NCBI GenBank assembly: GCA_021844725.1
Contig: JAKBSX010000218.1
Location: 1-5,865 of the forward strand
DNA length: 5,865 nucleotides
Direction of reading: 5' to 3'
From: Actinomycetes bacterium
Lineage (GTDB): Bacteria > Actinomycetota > Acidimicrobiia > Acidimicrobiales > Acidimicrobiaceae
This document shows, one piece after another, positions 5,377 through 5,865 of the stretch. The notes under the pieces are model-generated. The model saw nothing but the letters and a program-made list of their open reading frames with translations, made no database searches and was not told the DNA's origin. Position 1 is the stretch's first letter; each line of letters opens with the position of its first letter. The translations under genes and the position numbers were made by a program.

Positions 5377-5805
5377 TGCAAGGACTTTACAACCCTATCC
5401 ACCCAGCTCAAAAGCTAATTAATGAATGGAAAATAAGAGACGAAGGTCTTCAAGGATCTTCAAATGGTAAAATCCCTATTAGGGCATATACATCCAAACA
5501 GAGCCAAACTCGCTTAGATCCGCGACAAATCGATAATCTTGTTATTGCCTATCAATCAGGGAACACGATCAAAGAACTCTCTGCTCAATTTCAAATCCAC
5601 CGCACGACTGTATCAAACCTACTTAAACGGCGTGGGGTTCCAATGCGGTATCATCCACTCACTCCTGAACAAATAGAACACGCGATCAAGGCCTATCAGG
5701 CCGGAAACTCTTCAAAAATGATTGGCGATTTGCTTGGCGTGAATGCGAGTACAGTCTGGCGAACCCTGAGGCGAGAGGTGTCGAGATGCGGGACTGTCAC
5801 GGGAG
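5367..5805 (+). repeat. Direct repeat unit A (HTH gene), right copy
   Basis: Counterpart of the stretch at 168-606, same orientation. Similarity starts at the GTG at 5367 and fades near 5805. One base (an A of GAGAAGG in the left copy) is missing at about 5776. Confidence 0.8.
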
Positions 5806-5831
5806 GCAGCAGCAGTATTAAGTTTCACTGA
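5367..5831 (+). CDS. Double HTH protein copy 2, N-terminally truncated and frameshifted at the end
   Basis: A 154-residue paralogue of the protein at 9-617. Both HTH units are intact: IKELSAQFQIHRTTVSNLLK with RRGVPMRYHPL, then SSKMIGDLLGVNASTVWRTL. Compared with copy 1 it lacks the first 53 residues; GTG 5367 corresponds to Val54 there. Near the end, GAGAGGTG replaces GAGAAGGTG, so the family's REGVxMRD ending becomes REVSRCG and continues to TGA at 5829. Putting the base back gives REGVEMRDCHGRQQQY and a TAA at 5819-5821. No ribosome site precedes the GTG, since GGAGGT lies at the start codon itself; ATG at 5376 is an alternative. It is probably a decaying duplicate, although a short DNA-binding protein could still be made. 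Confidence 0.6.
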   Translation: MEVMQGLYNPIHPAQKLINEWKIRDEGLQGSSNGKIPIRAYTSKQSQTRLDPRQIDNLVIAYQSGNTIKELSAQFQIHRTTVSNLLKRRGVPMRYHPLTPEQIEHAIKAYQAGNSSKMIGDLLGVNASTVWRTLRREVSRCGTVTGGSSSIKFH

Positions 5832-5865
5832 TTTAATCCGTAGGGTATCACAACCATGAAGTCAT

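Noticed and set aside
5856..5865. Start of a further gene (ATGAAGTCA) at the window edge
   Set aside because: An AGGG lies ten bases upstream, but only three codons are visible, too few to support a call.
1..5865. CRISPR array, tRNA or attachment core
   Set aside because: No regularly spaced short repeats, cloverleaf-like segment or tRNA-end duplication was found by eye.

Overview
This is a mosaic accessory region with moderate GC content. It holds four well-supported genes or operons of unrelated kinds, flanked by two related helix-turn-helix (HTH) genes and scattered with gene relics. The organism is uncertain. The tandem HTH proteins of resolvase/recombinase-tail type, the ATP-grasp enzyme resembling peptide maturases of the TgmB/MvdD kind, and the frequent GTG/TTG starts suggest an Actinomycetota member of unusually moderate GC; this is inference, not proof.

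Layout. (i) 9-617 (+) is a double-HTH protein. A diverged second copy (about 70% protein identity over 137 residues, no gaps, constant offset of 5199 bp) lies at 5367-5831 (+) in the same orientation, so the whole cargo sits between direct repeats. Copy 2 lacks the N-terminus and has a one-base frameshift near its end. A third, heavily frameshifted relative is readable at 842-1054 (+). (ii) 1113-2769 (-) is a tightly overlapping three-gene operon: a 62-residue peptide, an ATP-grasp ligase and a small membrane protein, joined by ATGA and GTGA overlaps. It looks like a graspetide (omega-ester/amide RiPP) locus in which the usual exporter or methyltransferase is replaced by a membrane protein. 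A 29-codon ORF in the same frame lies just upstream of the peptide, separated by one TAA. (iii) 2869-3073 is the divergent intergenic region and contains a 28-bp dyad. (iv) 3074-4231 (+) is an adenosine-deaminase-superfamily enzyme with altered substrate-pocket motifs. (v) 4253-5131 (-) is a membrane protein with two transmembrane helices and a C-terminal GAF-like domain, convergent with the deaminase. It is preceded by a 70-codon remnant of an upstream gene that was cut off at the HTH copy 2 boundary, where a perfect 12-bp inverted repeat lies.

How it fits together. The peptide should be the substrate of the ATP-grasp enzyme, and the membrane protein the transport, immunity or effector partner. 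The deaminase and the GAF protein are separate transcription units; nothing in the sequence ties them to the peptide operon except sharing the same repeat-bounded island. The exciting candidate is the peptide/ATP-grasp/membrane-protein operon.
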